A stretch of 64,000 nt of DNA from Bacillota bacterium (GTDB lineage: Bacteria > Bacillota > Clostridia > Oscillospirales > Ruminococcaceae), in the NCBI GenBank assembly GCA_023421245.1, contig JAEZTV010000027.1, forward strand, positions 92,058-156,057, written 5' to 3'. Below the pieces are notes generated by a model. It searched no databases and was not told where the DNA came from. It saw nothing but the letters and a program-made list of their open reading frames with translations. This document shows positions 7,918 through 17,049 of the stretch, one piece after another (position 1 is the first letter of the stretch; each line of letters opens with the position of its first letter). The position numbers and the translations under genes were made by a program.

Positions 7918-10341
7918 ATGGCAGATGATTTTGGCTTACGCATCGGCATCGAGGGTGAACGTGATTTCAAGAAAGCCCTCGCCGATATCAACCAGTCCTT
8001 CAAAGTCCTTGGCTCTGAAATGGCGCTGGTCACCAGCCAGTTTGATAAAAACGACAAAAGCGCTGCCGCCCTTACTTCCCGCAACGCTGTCCTCAATAAA
8101 GAGATTGATGCACAAAAAGAGAAAATCACGGCTCTTGAAGCCGCCCTTAAAAACGCCTCCGAGAGTTTCGGTGAGAATGACCGCCGTACCCAGAACTGGC
8201 AAATTCAGCTGAACAGGGCGCAAGCGGAACTGAACGACATGGAGCGCGAACTTGAGGAATCTACCGATGATGCGGACGATCTCGGTGAAAAGCTTACGGA
8301 AACGGGCGATGAAGCCGAAAAATCCGGCTCAAAATTTGAGAAGCTGGGCGGCGTTCTGAAGGGAATCGGCGTGGCGATGGGTGCGGTTGCTGTCGCGGCA
8401 GGTGCTGCGGCGATTAAACTCGGCAAAGAAGTGGTTCAGCAATTCGGTGAGTTAGAGCAGAATTTGGGCGGTTCGGAAGCTGTGTTCGGCAATTATGCCG
8501 CCTCCATCCAGAAAACCGGGGAAGAAGCATATAAAAACCTCGGCGTTTCACAAAGTCAGTACCTCGCTACCGCCAACAAAATGGGTGCGTTATTTCAAGG
8601 TTCGGGAATCGAACAACGCAAGTCGCTTGAATTGACAGAAAAGGCTATGCAGCGGGCAGCGGATATGGCTTCCGTCATGGGCATTGATATGCAGATGGCG
8701 CTGGATTCGGTGGCGGGCGCGGCAAAAGGCAACTTTACCATGATGGATAACCTTGGTGTTGCCATGAATGCCACAACCGTCGAAGCCTACGCTCTTTCCA
8801 AAGGACTGGATTTCACTTGGGCATCAGCTTCCAATGCCGAAAAAGCCGAAGTCGCCATGCAGATGTTTTTCGAGAACACAGAGCAATATGCGGGCAACTT
8901 CGCGCGGGAATCCACCGAAACCATCACAGGTTCATTGGGTTTGTTACAAGCAGCCCTCGGTTCATTCACGGCAGGACTCGGCAATGCTGATGCCGACATG
9001 ACCAACCTGACGCAGAACCTTGTGGACGCTTTTCAGTCGGTGGTTAAAAACATCGTGCCGGTGCTTGAAAATATTGTCGCGGCACTGCCGACAGCCACAG
9101 GCGCGATTCTGCAAGCGGTGGGCGACCTTTTGCCCATGCTCCTCGAAGTCGTAACGCAACTTTTCACACAGGTGCTGCAGACCATTTTGAACCTCCTGCC
9201 AAAACTCATCCCCGCCGCTGTGGATGCGGTTATGACAATCGTCGGGGCGCTGATTGACAATCTCCCGCTGTTAATCAATGCGGCGGTACAACTGGTGACA
9301 GCGCTCGTGAATGGCATCGGATCGGGATTGCCCCAATTGATCCCGGCAGCGGTGTCGGCGGTCATGCAAATTGTGCAGGGCTTGCTGGAAAATCTGCCAC
9401 TCATACTGGACGCGGCGCTCCAGCTGGTCATAGGGCTGGCGGACGGCATCCTGAACGCCATTCCTGTTTTGATTGAGGCTTTGCCGGAAGTCATTGCCGC
9501 GCTGGTCGATTTCCTCATCGGATCAATTCCTCAGATTATCGAGGCGGGCATCCGGCTTCTGACCTCGCTTATAACCGCGCTGCCTACCATCATCGAAACC
9601 GTGGTCAAGGCGATTCCGAAAATTATAGACAGCATTATCAGTGCCGTCATCGGGGCGATTCCGCTGATTACCCAGTCCGGCGTAAAACTGCTGGTGGCTT
9701 TGATTCAAGCGCTCCCGCAGATTATTTCCACTGTTGTAACTGCGATCCCGAAAATCGTGACCTCGCTGGTCAGCGCCATCATCGGAAACATCGACAAGAT
9801 TATCCTCGCCGGTGTGCAGCTGCTTGTGTCACTGATTGAAAATCTGCCGACGATTATCGTGGAGGTTGTGAAAGCAGTACCGCAGATTATCACGGCTCTG
9901 GTCAAAGGCTTCACCGGCTCAATCGGCGAAATAGCAAAAGTCGGCGGCGACCTCATCAAGGGCTTGTGGCAGGGTATTTCCGATGCGGGTGCATGGCTGT
10001 GGAGCAAAATCTCCGGCTTTTTCGGCGGCGTGGTCGACAAAATCAAGAACTTTTTCGGCATTCATTCGCCCTCCGAACTCTTCGCGGGGATCGGGCAGAA
10101 TATGGGCGAAGGCATCGGTGTGGGTTTTGAACAGGCAATGGAGCAAGTCAGCCGGGATATGCAAAGTGCGATTCCCACGAACCTCGGCGGCATGACCGTG
10201 GGGGTGAACGGCACAGGTGTTTACCCGGCAGGGGCGGTCATCCATCAGAGCATCTCCATCACTTCGCCGAAAGCGCTCTCGGAAAAGGAAGCCGCGCGGG
10301 AATTTCGCAATCTCTCCAGAAAACTGGCATTGGGGGTGTAG
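7918..10341 (+). CDS. phage tape measure protein
   Basis: Sets tail length and is ejected into the cell envelope on infection. The 807 aa have the expected layout. An N-terminal coiled coil covers about residues 1-140 (KNDKSAAALTSRNAVLNKEIDAQKEKI). A TP901-type core follows (ELEQNLGGSEAVFGNYAASIQKT). A long hydrophobic region of repeated helices rich in Leu, Ile, Pro and Val covers about 360-670 (ALPTIIETVVKAIPKIIDSI and similar). The C-terminal FFGIHSPSELFAGIGQNMGEGIGVGFEQ is conserved in the family. GAGGAGGTGACC precedes the ATG. By the usual residue-to-length ratio the tail would be near 120 nm, an inference. Confidence 0.94.
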   Translation: MADDFGLRIGIEGERDFKKALADINQSFKVLGSEMALVTSQFDKNDKSAAALTSRNAVLNKEIDAQKEKITALEAALKNASESFGENDRRTQNWQIQLNRAQAELNDMERELEESTDDADDLGEKLTETGDEAEKSGSKFEKLGGVLKGIGVAMGAVAVAAGAAAIKLGKEVVQQFGELEQNLGGSEAVFGNYAASIQKTGEEAYKNLGVSQSQYLATANKMGALFQGSGIEQRKSLELTEKAMQRAADMASVMGIDMQMALDSVAGAAKGNFTMMDNLGVAMNATTVEAYALSKGLDFTWASASNAEKAEVAMQMFFENTEQYAGNFARESTETITGSLGLLQAALGSFTAGLGNADADMTNLTQNLVDAFQSVVKNIVPVLENIVAALPTATGAILQAVGDLLPMLLEVVTQLFTQVLQTILNLLPKLIPAAVDAVMTIVGALIDNLPLLINAAVQLVTALVNGIGSGLPQLIPAAVSAVMQIVQGLLENLPLILDAALQLVIGLADGILNAIPVLIEALPEVIAALVDFLIGSIPQIIEAGIRLLTSLITALPTIIETVVKAIPKIIDSIISAVIGAIPLITQSGVKLLVALIQALPQIISTVVTAIPKIVTSLVSAIIGNIDKIILAGVQLLVSLIENLPTIIVEVVKAVPQIITALVKGFTGSIGEIAKVGGDLIKGLWQGISDAGAWLWSKISGFFGGVVDKIKNFFGIHSPSELFAGIGQNMGEGIGVGFEQAMEQVSRDMQSAIPTNLGGMTVGVNGTGVYPAGAVIHQSISITSPKALSEKEAAREFRNLSRKLALGV

Positions 10342-10344
10342 CTT

Positions 10345-11196
10345 ATGGAACTGATATATACCAATCAAAACGGCGCAACCGTCACGCTCCGTCAAGTGAA
10401 ACCCCTGTTTATAACAAAGCTGGACGGCGTAGGACGCATACGGCAGACGATCAACACCTTCCAAGCGCCCGAACAGGACGGAGCCTTCTATATCTCCTCC
10501 ACACTGGATATGCGGAACATCACCATTGAGGGAACGATTCTCGCCGCCAACATCGACAGCGCCTTTGCTTACCGCCGCCAGCTTCTGCGTATTTTCACGC
10601 CCAAGCTGCGCGGAACGCTGATTTATCGTAACCGGCAAATTTCCTGCATTGTGGAGGAAGCGGCATTCTCGGCGGGAAGTATTAGCAGAGCACCATCCTT
10701 TTTTATCAGCTTATTGTGTCCTTCTCCGTTTTTTGAACCTCTGGATGCCACCCGTACAGAACTGGCTTCATGGGAGGATAACTTCTCGTTTCCTCTGGAA
10801 ATTACAGAACCGGGCATTGAACTCGGTATCCGCCAGCCCAGCCAAATCATAACCATCGAAAATGATGGGGATGTTCCTTGCGGCTGTGTAATCACCTTCA
10901 GGGCATTGGGTTCGGTGGTAAGTCCCGAACTGATGAATGTGGACACGGGCGAGTTTATCCGCATCAACACCGCAATGTCTGCCGGGCAGGAAATTTTAGT
11001 GTATACCCATTTCGCGGGCAAAAGAGTGACCAGCGTCCTTGGCACGACGGAAACCAACGCTTTTAACCTGATCGACGTCGGATCAACTTTTTTACAGCTG
11101 TCCGTGGGCAAAAATGTGCTTCGCTATGATGCGGAGGAACAAATGGATTTGCTGGAAGTCATCATCCATTACCGCCCACAGTTTTTGGGGGTGTAA
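10345..11196 (+). CDS. distal tail protein (Dit)
   Basis: Siphovirus-type tail component, 283 aa, that forms the hexameric ring at the tail tip and anchors the baseplate. The start MELIYTNQNGATVTLRQVKPLFITKLDGVG and the central TIEGTILAANIDSAFAYRRQLLRIFTPKLRGTLIYRNR match Dit-like proteins, with a galectin-like beta-rich C-terminal half. It lies 3 bp after the tape measure stop and 3 bp before the next gene, consistent with strict translational coupling. Confidence 0.88.
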   Translation: MELIYTNQNGATVTLRQVKPLFITKLDGVGRIRQTINTFQAPEQDGAFYISSTLDMRNITIEGTILAANIDSAFAYRRQLLRIFTPKLRGTLIYRNRQISCIVEEAAFSAGSISRAPSFFISLLCPSPFFEPLDATRTELASWEDNFSFPLEITEPGIELGIRQPSQIITIENDGDVPCGCVITFRALGSVVSPELMNVDTGEFIRINTAMSAGQEILVYTHFAGKRVTSVLGTTETNAFNLIDVGSTFLQLSVGKNVLRYDAEEQMDLLEVIIHYRPQFLGV

Positions 11197-11199
11197 GGT

Positions 11200-12243
11200 A
11201 TGGAACTGTATCTTTTCAATAACAACCGGGAACTTATGGGACTGGTGGAGTCATATGAATATCTGCGCTGGACGCGGCAATATGCCAAGTGCGGCAGTTT
11301 TGAACTCAAAGCCATCGCTTCGGACGAAAACATCGCGCTTTTGAAAATCGGCAACATCCTGTGGAAGAACGACGATGCGGAAGCAGGGATCATCGAATAT
11401 CTGGAGATGACCTTGCAAGAGCAGGAGTATATCACCGTTATCGGGCGGTTTGCAACATCCCTGTTATCCAGGCGAATCGTATGGGGAACAGAAATCCTCA
11501 CCGGCGATTTGTCGATGGCAGTGTTACAGCTTTTGAACAATCACTTAATCGCACCGGCAAATTCGGAACGAAAAATCAGTGGTGTCACCTATACGCCGGA
11601 GAGCGTGGGTGTTTCCGTCAGCACACAGGTTTCCTTCCGAAATCTGATGGACACGGTCACCAATTTATGTGATACCGCCGATGTCGGTATAAAAACAGCC
11701 TTCGACCCTATTGCCAAGCTGTTTACCGTTCAGTTGTATGCCGGTTCGGCATCGCAAGCGATCTTTTCCAAAGAATATGAAAATATCATGGGACAGATTT
11801 TTACCGAGAGCCTTTTGGCTTTTGCCAATACCGCCCTTGTAGGCGGCGAAGGCGAGGGTGTGGAACGTACCTTTGTCACCACCGGCGGCGGAGTCGGACT
11901 TGACCGCTATGAGATCTTCGTGGATGCCAAAGACCTCCGTATGGAGGACTTCCCGGACGATTACGAAGCGGCGCTTTTGTTTCGCGGCAATACCAAACTT
12001 GCGGAGCAAGCTATGATTCAGGCATTTGATGTTACCGTCAACCAATACGGTAATTTGACATACAAGGTTGATTTCGATTTAGGGAATATGATTAAGGCAG
12101 TATCCAAACGCTGGGGAATTTCTATGACCGCGCGGATTACCACCGTGGAGGAAAGCTACGACCGGGACGGCATGAGCCTTTCCGTTACATTTGGCAAGCC
12201 TCTCTTGACTTTATCTGAAAAACTGAAAAGGAGTGAGGACTAA
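11200..12243 (+). CDS. Gp37-like tail-tip protein (Tal-type)
   Basis: A 347-aa protein of the siphovirus ReqiPepy6 Gp37-like family, in the position of the tail-associated hub/lysin. Characteristic segments are YEYLRWTRQYAKCGSFELKAIASDENIALLKIGNILWKND at the N-terminus and KAVSKRWGISMTARITTVEESYDRDGMSLSVTFGKPLLTL at the C-terminus. No peptidase or lysozyme motif is visible, so it is a structural hub without an obvious cell wall-degrading domain. It overlaps the following ATG by one base. Confidence 0.83.
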   Translation: MELYLFNNNRELMGLVESYEYLRWTRQYAKCGSFELKAIASDENIALLKIGNILWKNDDAEAGIIEYLEMTLQEQEYITVIGRFATSLLSRRIVWGTEILTGDLSMAVLQLLNNHLIAPANSERKISGVTYTPESVGVSVSTQVSFRNLMDTVTNLCDTADVGIKTAFDPIAKLFTVQLYAGSASQAIFSKEYENIMGQIFTESLLAFANTALVGGEGEGVERTFVTTGGGVGLDRYEIFVDAKDLRMEDFPDDYEAALLFRGNTKLAEQAMIQAFDVTVNQYGNLTYKVDFDLGNMIKAVSKRWGISMTARITTVEESYDRDGMSLSVTFGKPLLTLSEKLKRSED

Positions 12244-12746
12244 TGGAGAAAAGCGGTTTTTTTAACTCTTCAGGCGGCGACCGTGTATATGACGCGACGG
12301 ATTTTGCCGCTTATTTCGGCAGCTTAGTCAGCAACGGCATTTTTTACAGAACAGCCGACAACTTAAAAATCGTCATGGCAACGGGCATGAACGTGACCGC
12401 GCAAGCCGGGATGGCGTTTATAGGCGGCTACCACTATGAAAATACAACGCCGATGGATTTAGTGATCGCCACGGCAAACGGTGTCTATCCGAGAATTGAC
12501 CGTGTAGTTCTCCGCTGGAGCAACATAGAGAGAAATATTCTGCTGGCGGTCAAAACAGGCGTGGCGGCAGATACCCCTTCCGCGCCGGAACTGACCCGCA
12601 CCAGCGACATCTACGAATTAGGTATCGCCGATATTACCGTGCCAAAGGGTGCGGTTGCCATCACATCCGACTACATCGCGGACACGAGGCTCAATTCGTC
12701 TCTATGCGGACTGGTCAATTCGCTGGTGTCGGCGGTGTATGAATGA
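12243..12746 (+). CDS. phage baseplate/tail protein, unnamed family
   Basis: A 167-aa protein seen in the tails of clostridial siphophages, after the Gp37-like hub. The N-terminus MEKSGFFNSSGGDRVYDATDFAAYFGSLVSNGIF recurs at the start of many baseplate or receptor-binding proteins. The middle is a beta-rich stretch (VTAQAGMAFIGGYHYENTTPMDLVIATANGVYPRIDRVVLR). It begins with a trimer-type baseplate attachment motif and has no fibre repeats, so it may bridge hub and fibre. The precise role is inference. Confidence 0.65.
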   Translation: MEKSGFFNSSGGDRVYDATDFAAYFGSLVSNGIFYRTADNLKIVMATGMNVTAQAGMAFIGGYHYENTTPMDLVIATANGVYPRIDRVVLRWSNIERNILLAVKTGVAADTPSAPELTRTSDIYELGIADITVPKGAVAITSDYIADTRLNSSLCGLVNSLVSAVYE

Positions 12747-12756
12747 GGTGATTTGA

Positions 12757-15108
12757 ATGGCGGATATCAACGGCGTTGTTCTGTCTGCCGGAAGCAGTCC
12801 AACGGTCAATTATACCATTACATATACAAAAAGCCGACCGAATAACAGCCAAATGACTTATAATTTCACGATTTCAGCGGCACTCGGTTCCTCCGGTGCG
12901 TATATTCATAACGGCTATGCCTTGCTTTGCACCATGACTGTAAATGGATCATCTTCTCAGGTTCGGATTAAGACAGTTGATGGCGATAATTGGGACGGAA
13001 CAACGCCTCGGCTTCGCTATGTCACGGTGACTGCCCCTTCCACAACCGGAAACACCACGCAGGGCGTGCGCTTTCAGGTGGTTTCGGATGGGCGGCTCAC
13101 GCTGACCTCCGGCGTGATTGACAATTCCAGCTATACCGTTCTCAGCTCGGCGCTTCTGACCACCGCTGCTGGAGCGCCTACCGCTTGCTCTGTCAACCAA
13201 ACGGTGGCGGAGGGAAATGTCACGCTGTCTTGGAGTGGTGCGTCAGGCGGTACGAATAATGCTATTTCCTCCTATGAAATCCAATACAGCGATTCCTCCA
13301 ACAACTCCACATGGGGCAGCTGGACGGCGCTGACTACTGTCACGACCACAGCCACCAGCGGGAGTGTCTCAGTTGCGCCGCCGACCACACGAGGACATTA
13401 CCGCCGTTTTCAGGTTCGGACACGGGGTGCTGCCGGAGCCAGCTATTACTCCGGCTGGAAGATCTCCACGAACTCCGTGCGGAAAAACACGCCGCCCCAA
13501 CCGGCGACAAGTATCTCCGCCGCGCCCCTCATATACAGTACCGAGCCTGTCATTCTGACTTGGAGCGGTGCGTCAGGCGGCAGCAGCCCTATTAAAGGTT
13601 ACATGATCGCCAGCCAAACTTCTACTGATAATGCCACATGGACGGCATGGTCTGTGCTGGAAAACTTCAACTTGTCCGCATCCAGCGGTAGCCGGGTGGT
13701 TGCGGCGACTAATGTTTCCGGCACTTATACCCGGTACGGCTTATGGACGATTGATACGCTGGATGTCTATTCCAATGAGGCGGTCAGCAACAGCGTACTG
13801 TGTGCGGTTTCCGCTTGCACAGAGCCTACGGCGTTTGCTTTCTCCGCTACTATCGCGGAAGCCACTGTGACTCTTTCGTGGAGTGGCGCTCTGGGAGGTG
13901 CCGGTAACGCTATCACCGGGTATGAATTGGAATCCAGCGAATCTTCTGATGGCATAGCTTGGGGCGATTGGAGCGCGGTGGGTGTAATTGCCTCCACTTC
14001 CGGCAGCGGTAGTCTGACTACCGCCCCATCAACGGTGCGGGGAAATTATCTGCGCCATCGTATCCGGGTGCAGGGTACGGCGGGAAGCGCATACTTCTCG
14101 CCTTGGAAGATCACCACGAATACCGTCCGCAAGAATATTCTTGCTACGCCGCCCACCACCTTTACCGCCAGCCCGCTTATTTATGCCACGCCCAGCGCGA
14201 CACTGACATGGGACGGCACGATAGCCGGAACGAGCGCTATCAAGAATTACATTATCCAGCAGTCTACTTCAACAAACAACGTGGCATGGGGTACATGGGA
14301 AACGGTGGCTACCGTCGTATCCAGCGCCATATCAGGAACATATACGGCAACACCATCCAATATCCCCGGCACTTTCACCCGATATCGCATTGCTGTAACT
14401 GACACGCTGAGTGCGGTTTCATCCTATGTAATCAGTAACAGTATAAAAAAGAATACCGTTCCTGCAACGCTGACGATTGCTGCGCCGAAGAACTCCAGCG
14501 CCACATATAACGCAAATCCACAGTATCTTATTCAGGTAGGTGCGGACGCGGACGGTGAAGAGCAGACCCTGTTTGTTTACAGTACATCGGGTGCGTGGCT
14601 GAACAGTGTGGATCACCCGGAGCATTTCGGACACGGCGGGAAGTACAACGAGGGTGAACGGACGATTTTCCGGGACAGCGCTACCGCACCCGGCACTTTT
14701 ACCATCCGTTTTGAATCCCACGATGATTATTCCTCCAGCGTGACGGTCAACCGCACCATCACGGTACTTCCCTCACCGTTTGAGGAAATTATTCCAAATG
14801 TCACTCATGTGAAGGCTTCGCATATTCTGACGATTCGCTCGGCGACCAACATCGTGCGGAACTACTACAGCTTGGCGGCGTTCAACTGGTCGAAAGGCAT
14901 CACGGCGGGTGTTACCGAGGTGCGTGATTGGGTGTTTCACATCAAAGAAATCCGCTCGGCGCTGAACCCGGTCATCGATCTTGTGGGCAGTTTTCATCCC
15001 GAAGCTATGCCTTTTAGTATGGCTGATTTTGAGTGGCTTCCGCTGACCACCGGCAGACCGAAAGCGGATGTGATGGCTCAGATTCATGAGTTGATTTTGA
15101 GCCTATGA
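12757..15108 (+). CDS. tail fibre with duplicated Fn3-like domains
   Basis: A 783-aa secreted-type fibre, likely the receptor-binding or cell-surface-contact protein. The N-terminal about 140 residues are a beta-rich attachment domain resembling DUF859-type phage proteins. Four fibronectin type III-like domains follow at about 145-245, 247-350, 352-463 and 466-565. Domains 1 and 3 share TLSWSGA-GG and a K-I(S/T)TN-VRKN ending. Domains 2 and 4 share LIY-T and SAI/SPIK-Y-I. The pattern is therefore A-B-A-B, a duplicated two-domain unit. The C-terminal 220 residues are a separate domain ending IHELILSL. It is the last structural gene before the integrase. Confidence 0.8.
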   Translation: MADINGVVLSAGSSPTVNYTITYTKSRPNNSQMTYNFTISAALGSSGAYIHNGYALLCTMTVNGSSSQVRIKTVDGDNWDGTTPRLRYVTVTAPSTTGNTTQGVRFQVVSDGRLTLTSGVIDNSSYTVLSSALLTTAAGAPTACSVNQTVAEGNVTLSWSGASGGTNNAISSYEIQYSDSSNNSTWGSWTALTTVTTTATSGSVSVAPPTTRGHYRRFQVRTRGAAGASYYSGWKISTNSVRKNTPPQPATSISAAPLIYSTEPVILTWSGASGGSSPIKGYMIASQTSTDNATWTAWSVLENFNLSASSGSRVVAATNVSGTYTRYGLWTIDTLDVYSNEAVSNSVLCAVSACTEPTAFAFSATIAEATVTLSWSGALGGAGNAITGYELESSESSDGIAWGDWSAVGVIASTSGSGSLTTAPSTVRGNYLRHRIRVQGTAGSAYFSPWKITTNTVRKNILATPPTTFTASPLIYATPSATLTWDGTIAGTSAIKNYIIQQSTSTNNVAWGTWETVATVVSSAISGTYTATPSNIPGTFTRYRIAVTDTLSAVSSYVISNSIKKNTVPATLTIAAPKNSSATYNANPQYLIQVGADADGEEQTLFVYSTSGAWLNSVDHPEHFGHGGKYNEGERTIFRDSATAPGTFTIRFESHDDYSSSVTVNRTITVLPSPFEEIIPNVTHVKASHILTIRSATNIVRNYYSLAAFNWSKGITAGVTEVRDWVFHIKEIRSALNPVIDLVGSFHPEAMPFSMADFEWLPLTTGRPKADVMAQIHELILSL

Positions 15109-15135
15109 AAATGGGTTATAAAATAACGGACAATC

Positions 15136-15180
15136 ACTTCCGCATATACATCATAGTAACGGTGTATGCGGGAGTAATTT
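15136..15180 (+). terminator. terminator after the tail fibre gene
   Basis: A 14-bp stem with two G-U pairs (15136-15149 with 15162-15175) and a T-run AATTTT follow the tail fibre stop. It probably ends the late operon. The stretch 15109-15335 holds no holin, endolysin or other gene that I can see. Confidence 0.6.
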
Positions 15181-15335
15181 TATGACGGAGGCGCTTAAAA
15201 GTCGGATTATAAATAACAGATTATATGTTGATATAGATGGATACACATCCATTTTCATTGACTTGCTATTACCCGGATTCAGAGGTATCATGTGACACCA
15301 CTGAAGGTTTATTTGCTCTGAAAGGTGGTGCGTGT

Positions 15336-17009
15336 ATGGGAAGAAACAGCAGGAATAAAGCCAGCGAAATAGCTGCAGAGAAAAAGCAAGCCGTCCTATG
15401 GCGGATTGCCGTTTACATCCGTCTTTCCAGAGAGGACGGCAATGAAGAAAGCGAAAGCGTTGTTAACCAGAAAAAAATCCTGAAAGAATTTCTGGAGCAG
15501 TACTTTGAAGGAAAATATGAAATCACAGATTATTACATAGATGACGGTCTCAGCGGTACAGACGATACAAGAGCCGATTTTATGCGAATGGTACAGGATA
15601 TTGAGCAGAAGAAAGTAAACTGCGTGGTATGTAAAACACTCTCCCGTGCCTTTCGTAACTACTCAGACCAAGGCTATTATCTGGAGTATTATTTTCCGCA
15701 GAAAAATGTGCGCTTCATTTCCACAGGTGATCCGAAAATTGATACACACCTCAACCCGGAGGTTATCACCGGGCTGGAAGTTCCGATTACTGGCTTAATG
15801 AACGACCGTTATGCTGCAAAGACCTCCAGCGATATCCGCCGGACTTTCAATACAAAACGGCGCAACGGCGAGTTTATCGGGGCTTTCCCGCCATATGGGT
15901 ACCTCAAAGCACCAAAAGATAAAAATCAGCTGATTTTAGATGAGGACATTGTTCCCATCAAACGTGATATTCTGCAGATGATTGTCCATGACGGAATGAG
16001 TATGAACGGTGTGGCTAAGCGACTGAATGAACTGGGTATTCCCAACCCGACCGCGTATAAGCGGAGCAAGGGTTGGAATTACTGTAATCCGAAGGTTAAG
16101 GAAAATGATGGACTTTGGACGGGAAGCACGGTGCGCCGGGTTATGCTCGACAAGGTCAATCTCGGTCATATGGTGCAGGGCAAGCAGCGTGTGGTCAGCT
16201 ATAAAGTTCACGATAAAATTGCCGTACCGGAAGATGAATGGTTCATTAAGGAGAACACCCACGAGCCAACGTTTACGCAGGAAGAATACGACACGATGGC
16301 GCGGTTACTGGCTCGTGATACCCGCGCACCCACAGGAAAACCAGTTCTCCACCTATTTTCCGGCTTTTTAAAGTGCAGGGACTGCGGCAAAGCCCTGCAA
16401 CGAAAATCGGCTAAAGAGAAAGTTTATTATGCTTGCAGAACCTACACGGAAAAATCCAAAGACAAATGCACCAAGCATTCGATACGGCTGGATTTGTTGG
16501 AAAAAGCTGTACTGGCGGCAATTAGGGCACAAGTCGCGATGGTGGATTCCTTAAAAGACATCGTTGCCGAGATCAATCAAATGCCAAATGTAGATACACA
16601 ATCTGTCCGAACCCGAAAACTTCTCAGCGATAGAAAACAAGAGGCAGAAAAAATACGGAGAATTGCCGACAACCTTTATGTTGACTGGAAAAGCGGTGAA
16701 ATCAGCCGTACCGACTATCAGCGGATGAAGAAAAAGTTTGAAAAACAGATTGACCAGATCGAAACCGTAATCATGAATCTTGAAGAAGAACAGCGACGCA
16801 TGGATAAAAGCATGAATGATGAGAATCCGCTTTTTACCGAGATTCTGAAATACAATAACATTGAAAAACTCGACCGAAATCTGCTGGTGGAACTGGTGGA
16901 CACCATTTATGTCCATGAAAACAAGGAAATTACCATCGCGTTTCGCTTTCAGGATGAACTTGAACGCATCCTCGAATTTGTGGAGTTGAACACCAAAGAG
17001 CCAAACTAA
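15336..17009 (+). CDS. large serine recombinase (prophage integrase)
   Basis: Site-specific recombinase that integrates and excises the prophage. The N-terminal catalytic domain has AVYIRLSRED with the nucleophile Ser, DDGLSGTDDTRADF, and VCKTLSRAFRNY with arginines of the active site. A recombinase domain follows (PPYGYLKAPKDKNQLILDEDIVPIKRDILQMIVHDGMSMNGVAKRLNELGIPNPT). Then comes a zinc ribbon CRDCGKALQRK...YYACRTYTEKSKDKCTKH and a C-terminal coiled coil. ATG 15336 is chosen because AAGGTGGTG (15322-15330) precedes it, giving 557 aa. The open frame extends further to 15237 without a ribosome site. Its 3' end is only about 40 bp from the interrupted collagen gene. Confidence 0.94.
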   Translation: MGRNSRNKASEIAAEKKQAVLWRIAVYIRLSREDGNEESESVVNQKKILKEFLEQYFEGKYEITDYYIDDGLSGTDDTRADFMRMVQDIEQKKVNCVVCKTLSRAFRNYSDQGYYLEYYFPQKNVRFISTGDPKIDTHLNPEVITGLEVPITGLMNDRYAAKTSSDIRRTFNTKRRNGEFIGAFPPYGYLKAPKDKNQLILDEDIVPIKRDILQMIVHDGMSMNGVAKRLNELGIPNPTAYKRSKGWNYCNPKVKENDGLWTGSTVRRVMLDKVNLGHMVQGKQRVVSYKVHDKIAVPEDEWFIKENTHEPTFTQEEYDTMARLLARDTRAPTGKPVLHLFSGFLKCRDCGKALQRKSAKEKVYYACRTYTEKSKDKCTKHSIRLDLLEKAVLAAIRAQVAMVDSLKDIVAEINQMPNVDTQSVRTRKLLSDRKQEAEKIRRIADNLYVDWKSGEISRTDYQRMKKKFEKQIDQIETVIMNLEEEQRRMDKSMNDENPLFTEILKYNNIEKLDRNLLVELVDTIYVHENKEITIAFRFQDELERILEFVELNTKEPN

Positions 17010-17049
17010 GCGTTTTTATTTTTTTACTGCCTATTGCGGATTAATTTTG
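17010..17049. other. probable prophage attachment junction (attR)
   Basis: Between the integrase stop (17009) and the first Gly-X-Y triplet (17050) lie about 40 bp with a T-rich run and no ribosome-binding site. The collagen reading frame stays open leftward through this stretch and into the integrase gene. This is what one expects where a prophage end meets the body of an interrupted host gene. The exact crossover bases cannot be fixed without the left junction, which is outside the window. Confidence 0.5.

Noticed and set aside
15237..15335. N-terminal extension of the integrase
   Set aside because: The extra 33 residues have no recombinase pattern and no ribosome site, while ATG 15336 has one.
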